A stretch of DNA of 32,525 bases from an uncultured Treponema sp. (GTDB lineage Bacteria; Spirochaetota; Spirochaetia; Treponematales; Treponemataceae): NCBI GenBank assembly GCA_937923945.1, contig CALDWC010000167.1, forward strand, positions 1 through 32,525, written 5' to 3'. Shown in pieces: positions 1 to 8,656 of the stretch (positions within the stretch are counted from its first letter, which is position 1; every line of letters begins with the position of its first letter). The notes beneath the pieces were generated by a model. That model made no database searches and was not told where the DNA came from. It saw nothing but the letters and a program-made list of their open reading frames with translations. A program made the translations under genes and the position numbers.

Positions 1-11
1 TTTTAAAGGTG

Positions 12-47
12 GGCACTGATTAATTCTCGATTGAATTAATCAGTGCC
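12..47. repeat. Perfect 15-bp palindrome, dispersed repeat copy A
   Basis: Arms GGCACTGATTAATTC (12-26) and its exact reverse complement (33-47) flank a 6-base loop. The 35 bases at 20-54, read on the - strand, match 22867-22901 on the + strand at 34 of 35 positions. This is therefore one copy of a dispersed element and not a chance hairpin. The hairpin is not followed by a T run on either strand, so an intrinsic terminator is not the obvious explanation. Confidence 0.8.
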
Positions 48-180
48 TCCTTAAGACTTTGTCTGAACTTAAGAAAAATCTTAAACAAGCTTTTCATCGG
101 GATATTCGCCGAAAAGCGCGCGAAGGGCGTATTCGTATCGACTGAAAAGTGCGGGGAAAATTTCGAAGCGTTTTCCGCGC

Positions 181-234
181 CGCCCGCCGAACACGGAACG
201 GTTTTTCGCATTGTTTTGCCGGATGCGGCGGGCG
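181..234. repeat. GC-rich hairpin repeat, copy A
   Basis: CGCCCGCCG (181-189) pairs perfectly with CGGCGGGCG (226-234) across a 36-base loop. The right side, GCGGCGGGCGTCCTTT at 225-240, is identical over 16 bases to the reverse complement of 23165-23180, which also sits in a large hairpin. The GC content is far above that of the neighbouring spacer. Its role is unknown. Confidence 0.65.
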
Positions 235-336
235 TCCTTTGCGGTACCCGCACGATGACCTGATGTTTTTTCACAAACTCGTGGAAAACTCCCGATATCC
301 CCTTGCACATTTTACTGTATTATATTACCATTTTAT

Positions 337-2154
337 ATGAGTAATTTAAAAATACCTGTACGCTCGCAGGTTGCAAAGAGCGATAAATGGGATTTGGAAA
401 AATTGTATGCAAGCGAAGCCGATTGGCAGCGGGATTTGGAGAAACTGCCGGCACTGCTGGAGGAAACGGTTAAAACGCGAGAAACACTTGAAAACATTGA
501 AACGCTCACGTCCGATGTTTTTTTAGCGGCGTTAAAAAGTTACGAAAAGCTGGATCGGCTGGCATCGAAAGTCGGACATTATGCATCGCTCATGAAATCG
601 GCGGATGCGAGCGACACGGCAAACAATGAACGCATCCAAAAATTTATGATTGCAGCAACCGAACTTGACGCAAAGACGAGTTGGTTCATGCCGCTTTTAA
701 TGAAACTGCCTGAGGACAAACTTTTAGCCTGGTGCGAACAGCCCGAATATGCCGATTATAAGGTATACATCAAAAAACGCCTATACTTAAAAGCGCATAT
801 TTTGTCCGAAAAGGAAGAAAAAATCATATCCCTTTTCGGCGAAGCTTTGATGACACCGCAAGAAGCGTTTTCGATTTTATCGAATGTCAGTTTCGATTTC
901 GGGATGGTCACAACGAAAGAAGGTGAAAAGCCTTTAACCAATTCGAGTTATTCGCAGTTTTTACAAAATGAAAACCGCGCCGTTCGCGAAAAAGCCTACA
1001 AGCAATACTATGCAAAGTTCGATACCTATAAAGACACGGTCGCGACTTTGTACGCCGGAAGCGTAAAAACCGATGTCGCCTATGCAAAAATCAAAGGCTT
1101 TCAGTCCGCCCGTCAATCCTCCTTGTATCGCGATAAAGTTGATGAAGCGGTGTACGATAATTTAATCGCAACGGTGCGAAAAAACTTTGCACCGCTCCAT
1201 AAGTTCTATGCAATTTTGAAAAAAACGCTAAAATTGAGCGATTTACGCCATTATGACGTATATATGCCCTTGGTTGCAAACGTAAAAAAACTCACCCCTT
1301 ACGACGAGGCGGTTTCGATTATCCATGACGCCTTAAAACCCCTCGGTGATGAATATGTAAACACTATCACAAACGGGCTGCGAAACGGCTGGGTTGATCG
1401 CTACGAAAATGCAGGCAAACGATCCGGGGCTTTTTCATCGGGAGATTATGACGGATATCCGTACATTTTACTGAACTACAAAGAAGACGTTATCCGCGAT
1501 GTGTTTACCCTCGCCCACGAAGGCGGACACTCAATGCATTCGTGGTATTCCGTGCGGAATAATCCGTATATGTCGTACAACTACACGATTTTTGAAGCGG
1601 AAGTCGCATCAACGTTTAACGAAGAACTTTTATTCCGGCATTTGCTAAAAAATACAACGGATAAAAAAACTCGCGGTTATTTGCTCAGTATCAGAGTCGG
1701 TGATATTTTAGCGACATTGTATAGACAAACAATGTTTGCCGAGTTTGAAAAAATGACGCATGCCGCCCTTGAAGCGGGAACGCCGCTCACGACCGATTAT
1801 ATGCGTCATATATATCGCCAGCTTTTGGAAGACTATTTCGGTCCGGAAATGAAATTTGAAGACGTGAGCGATTTGGAATGTTTCAGAATTCCGCACTTTT
1901 ACAATGCTTTTTACGTGTATAAATATGCGACGGGTATTTCCGCATCGTTGGCGCTCGCCGACCGCGTGTTAAACGGCAAAACTGCGGAACGGGAAGATTA
2001 CTTTAAGTTTTTGAAGTCGGGCGGCTCGCGGTACCCGATTGAAGCGTTAAAAGTTGCCGGCGTGGATATGTCGCAGCCGGAGCCGGTACAAAATGCATGC
2101 AGCCATTTTGCACAACTCGTGAATGAACTTGAAAAAACGCTTGCAGAATTATAA
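337..2154 (+). CDS. pepF: Oligoendopeptidase F (M3 family zinc peptidase)
   Basis: 605 residues, the usual length for the family. The zinc site is visible as HEGGH at residues 394-398, with the third ligand probably E422 in the AEVAS motif 24 residues after the second histidine. The flanking residues (IFEAEVAST, then NEELL) are typical of the PepF branch of M3 metallopeptidases, which cut short cytoplasmic oligopeptides. No signal peptide is present, so it is cytoplasmic. The ATG at 337 has no Shine-Dalgarno sequence, and a TATATT box lies only about 10 bases upstream, so the message may start at or very near the ATG. The gene stands alone, with repeat-rich spacer before it and a structured spacer before smc. 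Family assignment is near certain; the exact start is less sure. Confidence 0.95.
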   Translation: MSNLKIPVRSQVAKSDKWDLEKLYASEADWQRDLEKLPALLEETVKTRETLENIETLTSDVFLAALKSYEKLDRLASKVGHYASLMKSADASDTANNERIQKFMIAATELDAKTSWFMPLLMKLPEDKLLAWCEQPEYADYKVYIKKRLYLKAHILSEKEEKIISLFGEALMTPQEAFSILSNVSFDFGMVTTKEGEKPLTNSSYSQFLQNENRAVREKAYKQYYAKFDTYKDTVATLYAGSVKTDVAYAKIKGFQSARQSSLYRDKVDEAVYDNLIATVRKNFAPLHKFYAILKKTLKLSDLRHYDVYMPLVANVKKLTPYDEAVSIIHDALKPLGDEYVNTITNGLRNGWVDRYENAGKRSGAFSSGDYDGYPYILLNYKEDVIRDVFTLAHEGGHSMHSWYSVRNNPYMSYNYTIFEAEVASTFNEELLFRHLLKNTTDKKTRGYLLSIRVGDILATLYRQTMFAEFEKMTHAALEAGTPLTTDYMRHIYRQLLEDYFGPEMKFEDVSDLECFRIPHFYNAFYVYKYATGISASLALADRVLNGKTAEREDYFKFLKSGGSRYPIEALKVAGVDMSQPEPVQNACSHFAQLVNELEKTLAEL

Positions 2155-2179
2155 AAAATAAAAAGAGCCTTTAAAAAGA

Positions 2180-2207
2180 CGCAAGCCCCACGAATGCGGG
2201 ACTTGCG
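2180..2207 (-). terminator. Hairpin with a T run on the - strand
   Basis: CGCAAG-C-CCC pairs with GGG-A-CTTGCG (nine or ten pairs around one mismatch, 8-base loop). On the + strand nothing like a U run follows, so it is a poor terminator for pepF. On the - strand it is followed by TCTTTTT and more T-rich sequence, as expected for an intrinsic terminator of a transcript coming from the smc side. No - strand gene was found to end here, so it could close a small RNA or limit antisense transcription. Confidence 0.4.
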
Positions 2208-2265
2208 GTGCATGAACACCGGACAATCAAAAGGAGGGAAAGACCGCCCGGCAATGCATAAGGAG

Positions 2266-2304
2266 GTATGTTATAATTTTATAAGGAGGTATATTCTAAC
2301 ATAC
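2266..2304. repeat. 8-bp inverted repeat enclosing an AGGAGG
   Basis: GTATGTTA (2266-2273) is complementary to TAACATAC (2297-2304). The enclosed bases include an extended -10-like TGTTATAAT (2269-2277) and the second of two ATAAGGAGGTAT copies (2258-2269 and 2280-2291). If transcribed, the stem would bring the two Shine-Dalgarno-like copies close together. Its function is unknown. Confidence 0.5.
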
Positions 2305-2361
2305 ATTAAAACAACAAAACCATCGTAAAAAGGTTACACCGTGATTAAAAAGAATTTGAAA

Positions 2362-2395
2362 GTTTTTTGAACCCCCCCCCTCACCGCCAAAAAAC
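2362..2395. other. AT hairpin carrying a C9 tract in its loop
   Basis: GTTTTTTG (2362-2369) pairs with CAAAAAAC (2388-2395). The 18-base loop contains nine consecutive C (2372-2380). It lies about 25 bases upstream of the smc -35 box. Homopolymeric G/C tracts of this length are known in treponemes to vary in length by slippage, but there is no direct evidence of variation in a single sequence. Confidence 0.45.
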
Positions 2396-2417
2396 CTCTT
2401 AAAATTTCTCGAAATTA

Positions 2418-2446
2418 TAGACAATTTATACAATAAAATGTATACT
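2418..2446 (+). promoter_or_regulatory. Sigma-70-type promoter for smc
   Basis: TAGACA (2418-2423), a 17-base spacer, then TATACT (2441-2446). Transcription would start near 2453, leaving a leader of only about 10 bases that just includes the GAGG ribosome binding site at 2455-2458. Confidence 0.6.
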
Positions 2447-2463
2447 CTCGCCTTGAGGTTGTG

Positions 2464-5415
2464 ATGTTTTTAAAGAGTCTGGAAATTTTTGGATTTAAGT
2501 CTTTTCCAAACAAAACAAGAATAGAGTTCGGCGAAGGGGTTACCGCGTTGATGGGACCGAATGGCTGCGGCAAAAGCAATGTAGTCGATGCCGTGAAGTG
2601 GGTTTTGGGCGAACAGTCGCCGAAAACACTGCGGGCGGGTAAAATGGAAGACGTTATTTTTAACGGAACGGAAAACCGCAAACCCCTCAATGTCGCCGAA
2701 GTTACCCTGACTATCAGTAACGAAAGCGGCTTCTTGGATTTAGACCTTTCCGAGATTGCAATTAAACGCCGTGTATACCGCTCCGGCGAAAGCGAGTATT
2801 TTATCAACAATCAACCGGTGAAGCTCCGCGAAATCCGCGAACTTTTTTGGGACACCGGCGTCGGAAAAGTCGCTTATTCCGTGATGGAGCAGGGAAAAAT
2901 CGATCAGGTACTTTCGAGCAAACCGGAAGATCGTCGCTATCTTTTTGAAGAAGCCGCCGGCATTACCCGCTTTAAAGTGAAAGGACAGGAAGCGGAGCGA
3001 AAGCTGGAACGCACCGACGAGAACATCAAACGCATTTCCGTTGTGCTGGACGAAGTAAAGCGTTCCTATGATAGTTTAAAAGTACAGGCGGAAAAAACAA
3101 AAAAGTATCAAGCGTTGAGCGATAAAATCTTTGAAGCGGAACTGGACGTCCAGCTTTTAAAATTGCGTGATAGCAATTTCCGTCTCAATGAAAAAAGCGA
3201 AGACGTTGAAAACGCGAAAAAAAAGATTGCGGAATTGCAGGAAAATCTTTCGAATATTAATAATTCCGTTTCGGAAAATTTGGATTTGGTTAACGAAATG
3301 CAGGCGGAGCTTTCCGAAAAACAGAAAAATATTTTTGCCGTCGCAGCCGAACAGAACACGAAAAAAGAAAACTGCAAAATTTATGAGCGCCGACAAAGCG
3401 AATTGAAAATAAAAATTTCGCAGCTGAATGAGCGCAAACGCGCGGTGAATGAAAAAATTGAAAGCTTAAACACCGACATTGACGAACAGCAAGCTGCGCT
3501 TCACGATTTGGAAAAAAATCTGGTCAACATTGAAAAAAATATTGCGGAATTTAAACAAACGATTGAAATTGCGGAAAACAAAATCCGGACAAACAATACT
3601 TCCATTGCCGCGAATGAAGCAAAAATCAAAGCGCTGGAAATCAAGCAAAATGAAAATGAAGCGGCGCTGCACAATATCACGGAAGACATTGTAACCGAGC
3701 TTGACAAAAAGTTAAATCAATCGGGGTATTCTTCAAAAGAACGTTCGGACTGCGAAACCGAAGTTTTTACTATGCTCGGCAAATTAAAAATCGTCATCAC
3801 CGGACGGAAAAACTTATGTGCCGATGCCCGCAATTTTGACGGAACGGGTGCCGAGTTCACCGAAAAAATTCGCATGAGTTTTGACGAAGTTGAAACTTTA
3901 GTTGACGCTTTGCAGGAAAAAATGCAGGAATACAAAAAAATGTCTTTCGGCTTTATTGATGAGTTTTTATCACCGGAAGGTATTATTACCAAAAAGCGTG
4001 CGATTGATAAACTGATACAGGAAAATAAAACACAATTTGAAAATTTTCGTACTGCAATCGCCGAGCTCCACACCGAAAATACCAACCTCGATAAAAAAAT
4101 CGGCGAGTACCATACCACGTTAACCGGTCTTTCGATGAATAAAACCAAAGCGGTTACCCAAGCGGAATCGTGCAAGCAGCAAGCCGGTATTTTTAAACGC
4201 GAGCTTGCCAGTCAGGAAAACGGTTTACGCGAAATTGAAAACGATATTTTCCTCGAACAAAAAAACTTTGAAGAAAACGAAAATACGATTTTGGATTTAC
4301 AAGGTGAAATAAATATACTGGAAAATAAAGGAAGAATACTCACCGAAGAATTAAAAAAACTGGAAGATGCGATTACACTTCGCAGTTCCGATCTCGCATC
4401 AAAAAAAGATAAAATTACGTCGCTCACCGAAAACCTCGGAAAACAGCAAGCGCTGTTGGAAAAACATTTAACCGCCGTTGATTATATTAAAGCGGATATT
4501 GAAAATATTAAAACCGCATTCCGCGAAAATTATTCGGTTGACTTGATGGAACACGAAGAACGGATGTTCAAAATCAAAGAAAATCCGCAGGAATTAAAAA
4601 ACGATTCGGTGCGGTTAAAACAGGAGCTGAAAAATTTAGGCACGGTTAATCACATGGCGATCGAAGAATTCACCGAAGTAAAAGAACGCTATGATTTTTT
4701 GAATACTCAAATTACCGACTTGCAAAAAGCGCGCGATGATTTAAAACGCATCACCGACGAAATCCGCGCCGAGTCAACGGAAATCTTTTTGGACACATAC
4801 CAAAAAATTAAACGCAACTTTCACAATATGTTCCGCCGTCTTTTCGGAGGCGGTAAAGCGGAAATCAAATTGGAAGATCCGAAAAACGTGCTGGAGTCGG
4901 GAATTGCGATTTTCGCTCAACCGCCGGGCAAACGACTCGAAAATATCGGACTGCTTTCCGGCGGAGAACGATCAATGACGGCGGTAGCTCTCCTTTTTGC
5001 AACGTATATGGTAAAACCTTCGCCTTTTTGCTTTTTGGACGAAATCGATGCCGCCCTTGACGAGCAGAACGTCATCCGGTTTACGACAACTTTGAAAGAG
5101 TTTGCGAGTATGAGTCAGTATATCGTGATTACGCACAACAAACGTACCGTTCTCGGGGCAAATACGATGCTCGGCGTTACGATGGGCGAGTCCGGCGTTT
5201 CAACAATCGTATCGATTAAATTGCAAGGCGACGAAAAACAAATTGACGAACAGCAGCGTATCGAAACCGATATGGAAAATTTTGTGGAAGAAGATGTTCC
5301 GGTCGAAGAAGGCATTTATATTCCGGAGCGTCCGCCGAAACGAACAGGTGTTTCTGCCGAACCTCAAGCGGAGACGGCACCAAGTGCAGAAGAAAAACCG
5401 GAATCCGCAGAATAG
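2464..5415 (+). CDS. smc: SMC-type chromosome condensation ATPase, short and apparently hinge-less
   Basis: 983 residues from ATG 2464. That start gives the family N-terminus MFLKSLEIFGFKSF and sits 5 bases after GAGG; an in-frame GTG at 2461 is too close to it. Walker A is GPNGCGKS (31-38), the ABC signature LLSGGERS starts at 830, and Walker B ends in LDEID with D859-E860. Two long charged coiled coils (about 165-400 and 530-780) lie between the half-heads. Bacterial SMC proteins are usually 1150-1200 residues with a glycine-rich hinge in the middle. Here residues about 414-530 form a short, different-looking segment in which I see no hinge glycine motifs. A roughly 65-residue acidic, proline-rich tail follows the head. 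The likely role is DNA organisation and segregation with ScpA/ScpB, which are not in this window. Confidence 0.9.
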   Translation: MFLKSLEIFGFKSFPNKTRIEFGEGVTALMGPNGCGKSNVVDAVKWVLGEQSPKTLRAGKMEDVIFNGTENRKPLNVAEVTLTISNESGFLDLDLSEIAIKRRVYRSGESEYFINNQPVKLREIRELFWDTGVGKVAYSVMEQGKIDQVLSSKPEDRRYLFEEAAGITRFKVKGQEAERKLERTDENIKRISVVLDEVKRSYDSLKVQAEKTKKYQALSDKIFEAELDVQLLKLRDSNFRLNEKSEDVENAKKKIAELQENLSNINNSVSENLDLVNEMQAELSEKQKNIFAVAAEQNTKKENCKIYERRQSELKIKISQLNERKRAVNEKIESLNTDIDEQQAALHDLEKNLVNIEKNIAEFKQTIEIAENKIRTNNTSIAANEAKIKALEIKQNENEAALHNITEDIVTELDKKLNQSGYSSKERSDCETEVFTMLGKLKIVITGRKNLCADARNFDGTGAEFTEKIRMSFDEVETLVDALQEKMQEYKKMSFGFIDEFLSPEGIITKKRAIDKLIQENKTQFENFRTAIAELHTENTNLDKKIGEYHTTLTGLSMNKTKAVTQAESCKQQAGIFKRELASQENGLREIENDIFLEQKNFEENENTILDLQGEINILENKGRILTEELKKLEDAITLRSSDLASKKDKITSLTENLGKQQALLEKHLTAVDYIKADIENIKTAFRENYSVDLMEHEERMFKIKENPQELKNDSVRLKQELKNLGTVNHMAIEEFTEVKERYDFLNTQITDLQKARDDLKRITDEIRAESTEIFLDTYQKIKRNFHNMFRRLFGGGKAEIKLEDPKNVLESGIAIFAQPPGKRLENIGLLSGGERSMTAVALLFATYMVKPSPFCFLDEIDAALDEQNVIRFTTTLKEFASMSQYIVITHNKRTVLGANTMLGVTMGESGVSTIVSIKLQGDEKQIDEQQRIETDMENFVEEDVPVEEGIYIPERPPKRTGVSAEPQAETAPSAEEKPESAE

Positions 5416-5507
5416 CGTGCGCCGTTTTTCATTAACGAAGTTCGGTATAAAATTATTTTTTGGTTTGCCGATATAATAATTGTAGTGAAGTCACTCGTGG
5501 AGATTTT

Positions 5508-8495
5508 ATGAAAAAAATACTGGGATTGCTTTTAAGTGTTATCATACTGATTTTTGCTTGTAAAACAACGTCATCGCACATTGGCGGTAACGATCTTTTC
5601 ACCTTGGTTGAAACAGGCAACTTGGAAGAATTAAAAACGCATGAAGCGGGTGAACTTTCGGTTACCAACGCGGAAGGACTAACGCTCTTACATGCGGCGG
5701 CACTGTACAACCGTCCCGCTATTGCCGAATACTTAATCGGACAGGGTTTATCGATTGAAGCGTTGGACAATTATGCGCGTACTCCGCTCCTTCTGGGCAT
5801 GTACAGCGACAGTTTTGATGCTTGTGCCGTTTTAATAAAACACGACGCACATATTTTTGCCGCCGATTTCGATAAAAACACGCCGTTCAGTTATTCCGTT
5901 GCAAAAAACAGTTATACGCATCTTTTAACGAAGCAAAATGTGTATCAACGTGATGCAAACGATGCAACGCCTCTCCACCACGCCGTGCGCATGCAAAATC
6001 GCCCGCTCGTTGCGTTTATTTTAACGCTCGGAAAGCCGAGTGCCGAAAAAGACAAGTCGGGTAAAACTCCGATGGAGCTGGCATACGAAACCATTTCAAA
6101 CAAAAACTCGGTAGAAATCGCCGTCGATATTTTGTTGGCGGGCGGAAAGCCGGCAGGCGGGGAATACGCCCAATTTGAAACGGCTGCATTGCGGAGAAAC
6201 TTCGGGATGCGGTTCGACGACGGAAATACTCCGCTCCACATTGCCGCGCAAAAAGGGCAAAAAGGAATTGCCGAGTTTTTAATTGCGAAAAATGTCATGA
6301 TTGACGCAAAAAACATCGCGAACGCAACACCGCTTCATGAAGCGGTACGCAACGGCAATGAAGAAATTGCGTTGATGCTTTTAAATGCAAAGGCGAACCC
6401 GAATGCGTGCGATGCAAACGGAAATACGGCACTCCATTTGGTGATGCCGGAAGCAAAACGTTCGGTGTTGTTCGGTCAGCTTTTAAAATACGGTGCGGAT
6501 GTCAATGCGCAGGATAATTACGGTGAAACGGCGACGCACATTGCAGCCCGAATCGGCATGAGTGCCGATATTATTCAAACGCTCGTTGATGCGGGTGCCG
6601 ACCCCAATGAACGGAACAAAAAAGGGCAAACGCCGCTCATGCTTGCCGTTGAACGCAATCAGCTGGAACAGGCAAAAGTGTTTATCAAACTGGGTGCAAA
6701 CATCCACGATCAGGACAATGACGGTATCAGTTCATTTATGCGTGCGCTCGATTTAGGAGCGGATGCAACGAAGCTGATGGTGAACAAAAAAAACATTGGG
6801 GTTCGGGACAGCTTCGGGCGTACACCGCTCCACATTGCCGTTTTAAAAAATGCACCGCTGGATTGTATCAGCTATCTTTTAGGTGAAGGCTCCGAAATCA
6901 ATACGCGGGACAAAGACGGAAACAGTCCTTTGCACGTTGCTGTTGAACAGAACAATAAAGAAGTCGGGCAGATTTTAATTTCGAAAAATGCCGATATTTT
7001 TTTAACGAATAATGCAGGCGAATCTCCATTACGTCTCAGTTACCGTTTAAATGCAGGACGCGAAGATTGGCTCATCAGTAAAAAAACAATTAATAGCAAA
7101 GATGCAACGGGCAACACACCGCTCCATTTGGCTGCCGAGTGGAATAATCCGAATATGATCGGCTATCTTCTGGACAGGGGCGCAAACATCAATGCAAAAA
7201 ACGACATCGGTGAAACGCCTTTTTTCAGTTCTATGAAAGGAAATAGTCCTGCCTGCATTGACGCACTGTTGAATTATCCCAATTCGCAAATAAATATTGC
7301 GGCACGGGATTTTTTGGGAAACTGCGTGCTACATACTGCCGTCCAGTGGTCGGCATACGAAGCGGCAACGAAAGTAGTCTCGCTGACCAACGGCGCTTCG
7401 CTTGTGCAAGCTCGCAACCTTGCGGGAAAAACCGCGTTGCATGTTGCCGCGGCTCAAGGCAGTTTGCGCTTTATTCAAATGCTGCTCGGATACGGACTTG
7501 ATGTAAACGAAACGGACGAACTTGGTCGGAGCGCGTTAGTGTATGCGATTAACGGAAATAAACTTGAAGCGGTGAAGTATTTGCTTTCACAAAATGCGTC
7601 CCCGATTCAGCAGGACATGTACGGTCAAACCCCGCTCCACTTCGCTGTTGAAAACAAAAATATCGAATGCGTGCGTATCTTGCAGGCGGCAGGTGCAAAT
7701 GCGATGGCAAAAGATACCTACGGTCAAACACCGCTTTCACTTGCAATGAAACAATCGCAAGCGATGATTTCAGCCGTTTTGGGAAAAAATAAAACAGTAC
7801 AAAACAGCGACGGCGAAAGTCCGCTCCATATTGCGGTCATCGAAAACGCGGGAGCCGAGCAGTGCGCCTTTTTGCTGAATCAAGGGTATCAAATCAATAA
7901 ACGGAACAAAGACGGCAGTACGGCTTTGCTTTTGGCGGTGCAGTTCAACCGTTCGGATATCATTCCCGTTCTGTTGTCGCACGGTGCCGATGCTTTTGCG
8001 GCAAACAATGTCGGTATTTCTCCGCTATCGCTCGTCCTCACAGAGCATACCGAATATTTACAGAATTTTTCAACGGCGCTGCATGATACCGGCGATGCAA
8101 TGGGCGATACGATTTTGCACTATGCGTCACGCCTTTCTACGGTTGAAACGGTGCAGGCTTTGCTTACGGCGGGGCATCAAAAAGAAGTACGGAATCTTGA
8201 AGGTCAAACGCCGCTTGATATGGCGCGCCGCTGGGAAAAAACGGATATAGCGAAACTCCTCGCCGGCTATGTACCGGCATCGGATGTACCTGCAGATAAA
8301 AAGGAAGAAACACCGGCAGTTTCCACTGAAAAAGAGATGGAGAAACTGGATAAAACAAAAATCGAATCGGTATCAAAACCGACGGAATCTGACGATACAA
8401 CGAAAGCGGAAATGACATCATCTCCTGACGACGGAGCTTCTGCGGAAAACACGCCCGATTCAACTGAAATGCCGGAAGAAACTTTCAGAAGATAA
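5508..8495 (+). CDS. Large ankyrin-repeat lipoprotein
   Basis: 995 residues from ATG 5508, chosen because GGAG lies 6 bases upstream and the N-terminus is a lipoprotein signal: lysines, a hydrophobic stretch, then LIFAC with the lipidated cysteine at 18. From about residue 32 to 925 I count roughly 26 ankyrin units by their TPLHxAV-type helices, some degenerate (for example GISSFMRAL and GNCVLHTAV). The last 70 residues are a Glu/Ser/Thr/Lys-rich tail without ankyrin character. The protein is probably anchored to the inner or outer membrane by lipid and forms a long solenoid in the periplasm or on the surface, for protein binding. A TATAAT at 5472-5477 may be its -10 box, though no good -35 is seen. 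No enzyme domain is present and the binding partner is unknown. Confidence 0.85.
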   Translation: MKKILGLLLSVIILIFACKTTSSHIGGNDLFTLVETGNLEELKTHEAGELSVTNAEGLTLLHAAALYNRPAIAEYLIGQGLSIEALDNYARTPLLLGMYSDSFDACAVLIKHDAHIFAADFDKNTPFSYSVAKNSYTHLLTKQNVYQRDANDATPLHHAVRMQNRPLVAFILTLGKPSAEKDKSGKTPMELAYETISNKNSVEIAVDILLAGGKPAGGEYAQFETAALRRNFGMRFDDGNTPLHIAAQKGQKGIAEFLIAKNVMIDAKNIANATPLHEAVRNGNEEIALMLLNAKANPNACDANGNTALHLVMPEAKRSVLFGQLLKYGADVNAQDNYGETATHIAARIGMSADIIQTLVDAGADPNERNKKGQTPLMLAVERNQLEQAKVFIKLGANIHDQDNDGISSFMRALDLGADATKLMVNKKNIGVRDSFGRTPLHIAVLKNAPLDCISYLLGEGSEINTRDKDGNSPLHVAVEQNNKEVGQILISKNADIFLTNNAGESPLRLSYRLNAGREDWLISKKTINSKDATGNTPLHLAAEWNNPNMIGYLLDRGANINAKNDIGETPFFSSMKGNSPACIDALLNYPNSQINIAARDFLGNCVLHTAVQWSAYEAATKVVSLTNGASLVQARNLAGKTALHVAAAQGSLRFIQMLLGYGLDVNETDELGRSALVYAINGNKLEAVKYLLSQNASPIQQDMYGQTPLHFAVENKNIECVRILQAAGANAMAKDTYGQTPLSLAMKQSQAMISAVLGKNKTVQNSDGESPLHIAVIENAGAEQCAFLLNQGYQINKRNKDGSTALLLAVQFNRSDIIPVLLSHGADAFAANNVGISPLSLVLTEHTEYLQNFSTALHDTGDAMGDTILHYASRLSTVETVQALLTAGHQKEVRNLEGQTPLDMARRWEKTDIAKLLAGYVPASDVPADKKEETPAVSTEKEMEKLDKTKIESVSKPTESDDTTKAEMTSSPDDGASAENTPDSTEMPEETFRR

Positions 8496-8514
8496 AAAAT
8501 AACGAAAACGGCGC

Positions 8515-8543
8515 TTGACTTTTTTTGGCAACTCTGCTATAAT
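8515..8543 (+). promoter_or_regulatory. Strong sigma-70-type promoter for tRNA-Ala
   Basis: TTGACT (8515-8520), 17 bases, then TATAAT (8538-8543): nearly perfect consensus. The start of transcription would be around 8550, a few bases before the tRNA. It is also the only clear promoter for the protein gene that follows the tRNA. Confidence 0.8.
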
Positions 8544-8553
8544 AAAAAACACT

Positions 8554-8626
<73 letters not shown>

Positions 8627-8656
8627 CTTTTTAATTTAATTGTGGTAGGAGCTTGT

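Larger units (their letters stand above)
1..336. other. Repeat-rich intergenic region upstream of pepF
   Basis: I see no convincing gene here. The short open frames lack ribosome binding sites and read through the palindromes. The stretch holds a 15-bp perfect palindrome at its left edge, a GC-rich 9-bp-arm hairpin at 181-234, and several smaller self-complementary pieces such as two CTTAAG copies near 51 and 70. Both main elements recur in inverted orientation in the spacer at 22743-23341. The last 35 bases hold an AT-rich block that probably carries the pepF promoter: a TTGCAC at 303-308 and TATATT at 321-326 are visible but badly spaced. Confidence 0.6.
2155..2463. other. Structured intergenic region between pepF and smc
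   Basis: This 309-base spacer has no convincing protein gene. From left to right it shows a 10-bp hairpin (2180-2207), a small GGTG/CACC hairpin (2207-2220), three AGGAGG-type sequences (about 2231, 2261 and 2283) with no usable start codon after any of them, an 8-bp inverted repeat enclosing the third, and an AT hairpin with nine C in its loop. The smc promoter ends the region. A 24-codon frame at 2254-2328 is open, but its only good Shine-Dalgarno lies about 15 bases away. Confidence 0.55.

Noticed and set aside
20..340. Open frames on both strands upstream of pepF
   Set aside because: They run through the palindromic repeats, have no ribosome binding sites and no recognisable protein character.
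2155..2310. Known RNA such as SRP RNA, 6S RNA or tmRNA
   Set aside because: None of the characteristic conserved loops or tails of those RNAs could be found.
2254..2328. 24-codon frame beginning MHKEV
   Set aside because: The nearest strong Shine-Dalgarno is about 15 bases away, and the frame consists mostly of the inverted-repeat sequence.
3108..4427. Several - strand frames inside smc
   Set aside because: They are antisense to coiled-coil codons rich in Lys and Glu, which produce Phe/Ser-rich artefacts.
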